Notes under the pieces: model-generated | Told to the model about the DNA's origin: nothing | Databases searched by the model: none | The model's input: the letters and a program-made list of their open reading frames with translations, nothing else | Made by a program: the position numbers and the translations under genes | Shown here: positions 5,979 through 6,835 of the stretch, in pieces | Position numbering within the stretch: position 1 is the stretch's first letter | How the letters are laid out: every line of letters starts with the position of its first letter | Source of the DNA: Chitinivibrionales bacterium | GTDB lineage: Bacteria > Fibrobacterota > Chitinivibrionia > Chitinivibrionales > FEN-1185 | Assembly: GCA_028718065.1 (NCBI GenBank) | Contig: JAQUMP010000186.1 | Span: forward strand, 1-6,835 | Reading direction: 5' to 3' | Length of the DNA: 6,835 nucleotides

Positions 5979-6835
5979 ATGACCGATCTTTTGGATATCT
6001 ATACTTATTTGGATTTCCGGAAGTTTCTTGCCGATTATTACGAGTGGAAAAAGGCAAGCAATTCCGGCTTTTCCTACCAGATTTTTTCCCAGCGTGCCGG
6101 TTTTGCCAGCAAGTCCTTTATCTTTCAAGTAATCAAGGGCAAAAAAAAGCTTTCCCAAGGCGCTATTGCCAGCCTTTGCGAAGCCATGAGGCTTACGAAC
6201 ACCGAAGCGACATACTTTGAAAACCTTGTTTTTTTCAATCAGGCGGAAAAATTCAAGGAGAGGTCTTTTTATTTTAAAAAACTCAATTCCATGCACGTAC
6301 GCACCGCGGACGCAGCCAGGGCAAAAAAAATAAGGAAGGACCAATTCGATTATTTTTCGCAATGGTACAATGTAACTATTCGGGCGCTGATAGACCAGAT
6401 TCCCGTTAAGAAAAGCGATTATCCGGAACTTTCCAGGATGTTGCTGCCTCAAATCAATCCCCTCAAGGTTAAAAAATCCATCGAATTGCTCGAACGGCTC
6501 AAACTTATCCAAAAGCAAGCGAATGGTCATTATAAAATCATCGATAAAATCGTTACCACGGGCCAGGAAGCGGGGGATTTAGGGATTCAGCATTTTCATC
6601 TCGCCAACATGGCCCTTGCGCAAAATGCCATGAAGCTACTGCCAAAAGACGAACGCAATATTTCCAGCCTTACGCTCGGGATTTCGGCGGAGGCATATAA
6701 AAAAATCTGCACTCTTATATATGAATACGAGGATAAAATCCTCCAAGTTGCCCGAAATGATAACAAAGCAGACAGGGTATATCAGCTCAATGTTCATTTT
6801 TTCCCGGTAACGAAAAAGAACATCGCAGCGAGGAT
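5979..6835 (+). CDS. TIGR02147/DUF4423 family putative transcriptional regulator, 3' end beyond the right edge
   Basis: The frame is open from ATG 5979 to the window edge: 285 complete residues and no stop. Recognisable family features in order: IYTYLDFRKFLADYY (7-21); a Cro/Xre-like helix-turn-helix region about 31-75 (FSYQIFSQRAGF, then SKSFIFQVIKGKKKLS, then IASLCEAMRL); AEATYFENLVFFNQA-like (76-89); DYFSQWYNVTIRAL (124-137); a winged-helix-like segment about 145-190; IVTTGQEAGDLGIQHFH (191-207); DERNISSLTLGIS (224-236); and DRVYQLNVHFFPVTKK (265-280). The last motif is close to the end in this family (about 270-290 aa), so little is missing. The family is known as a paralogous group in Fibrobacter succinogenes. 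It is inferred to be regulatory from the N-terminal fold, with no established ligand. It is divergent from the kinase operon, so it may control itself and the operon. Family call firm; target inferred. Confidence 0.9.
   Translation, partial: MTDLLDIYTYLDFRKFLADYYEWKKASNSGFSYQIFSQRAGFASKSFIFQVIKGKKKLSQGAIASLCEAMRLTNTEATYFENLVFFNQAEKFKERSFYFKKLNSMHVRTADAARAKKIRKDQFDYFSQWYNVTIRALIDQIPVKKSDYPELSRMLLPQINPLKVKKSIELLERLKLIQKQANGHYKIIDKIVTTGQEAGDLGIQHFHLANMALAQNAMKLLPKDERNISSLTLGISAEAYKKICTLIYEYEDKILQVARNDNKADRVYQLNVHFFPVTKKNIAAR

Noticed and set aside
5955..6530. Minus-strand open frame of 191 codons opposite the right-hand gene
   Set aside because: It is fully antisense to the recognisable TIGR02147/DUF4423 protein, has no family resemblance, and no ribosome site was seen.

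Overview
The window holds a compact signal-transduction locus in a bacterium of roughly balanced base composition. The best taxonomic clue is the gene at the right end. It belongs to the TIGR02147/DUF4423 family, which is expanded in Fibrobacter succinogenes and also occurs in Bdellovibrio-like and other groups. A member of Fibrobacterota or a related lineage is therefore plausible but not proven. There are no RNA genes, CRISPR arrays, insertion sequences or integration signatures.

Layout. From about 5850 leftwards to position 1, five genes lie head to tail on the minus strand with gaps or overlaps of no more than 14 bases, so they are almost certainly one operon: (1) a 786-aa soluble sensor kinase, REC-PAS-PAS-PAS-DHp-HATPase (5610-3250); (2) a 123-aa single-domain receiver (3262-2891), whose start overlaps the kinase stop; (3) a 344-aa PAS-DHp-HATPase protein (2880-1846) whose phosphoacceptor His is replaced by Tyr126; (4) a 287-aa HDOD protein (1831-968); (5) a FapA/DUF342 protein (959 to beyond the left edge). 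On the plus strand, divergent to the operon, is a TIGR02147/DUF4423 putative transcriptional regulator (5979 to beyond the right edge).

The 368-base divergent intergenic region holds a near-consensus sigma70-type promoter for the minus operon (TTGACT, 17 bases, TATAAT). That promoter predicts a leader of about 225 bases. Within the leader is a 40-base imperfect hairpin capped by a perfect 14-bp palindrome, plus three CCTTTAAAGG-like half-palindromes. A weaker promoter with TATAAT sits just ahead of the plus-strand gene.

How the parts may work together (inference). No protein of the operon has a DNA-binding domain. Signals sensed by the PAS domains of the first kinase would pass to its own receiver and/or to the stand-alone receiver. 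The Tyr-substituted kinase-like protein would act as an allosteric partner rather than a phosphodonor. A hybrid kinase, a single-domain receiver and a Tyr-for-His kinase homologue together recall the Caulobacter CckA-DivK-DivL trio, although domain order differs and orthology is not claimed. HDOD and FapA are the likely downstream effectors, possibly acting on motility or the cell surface.
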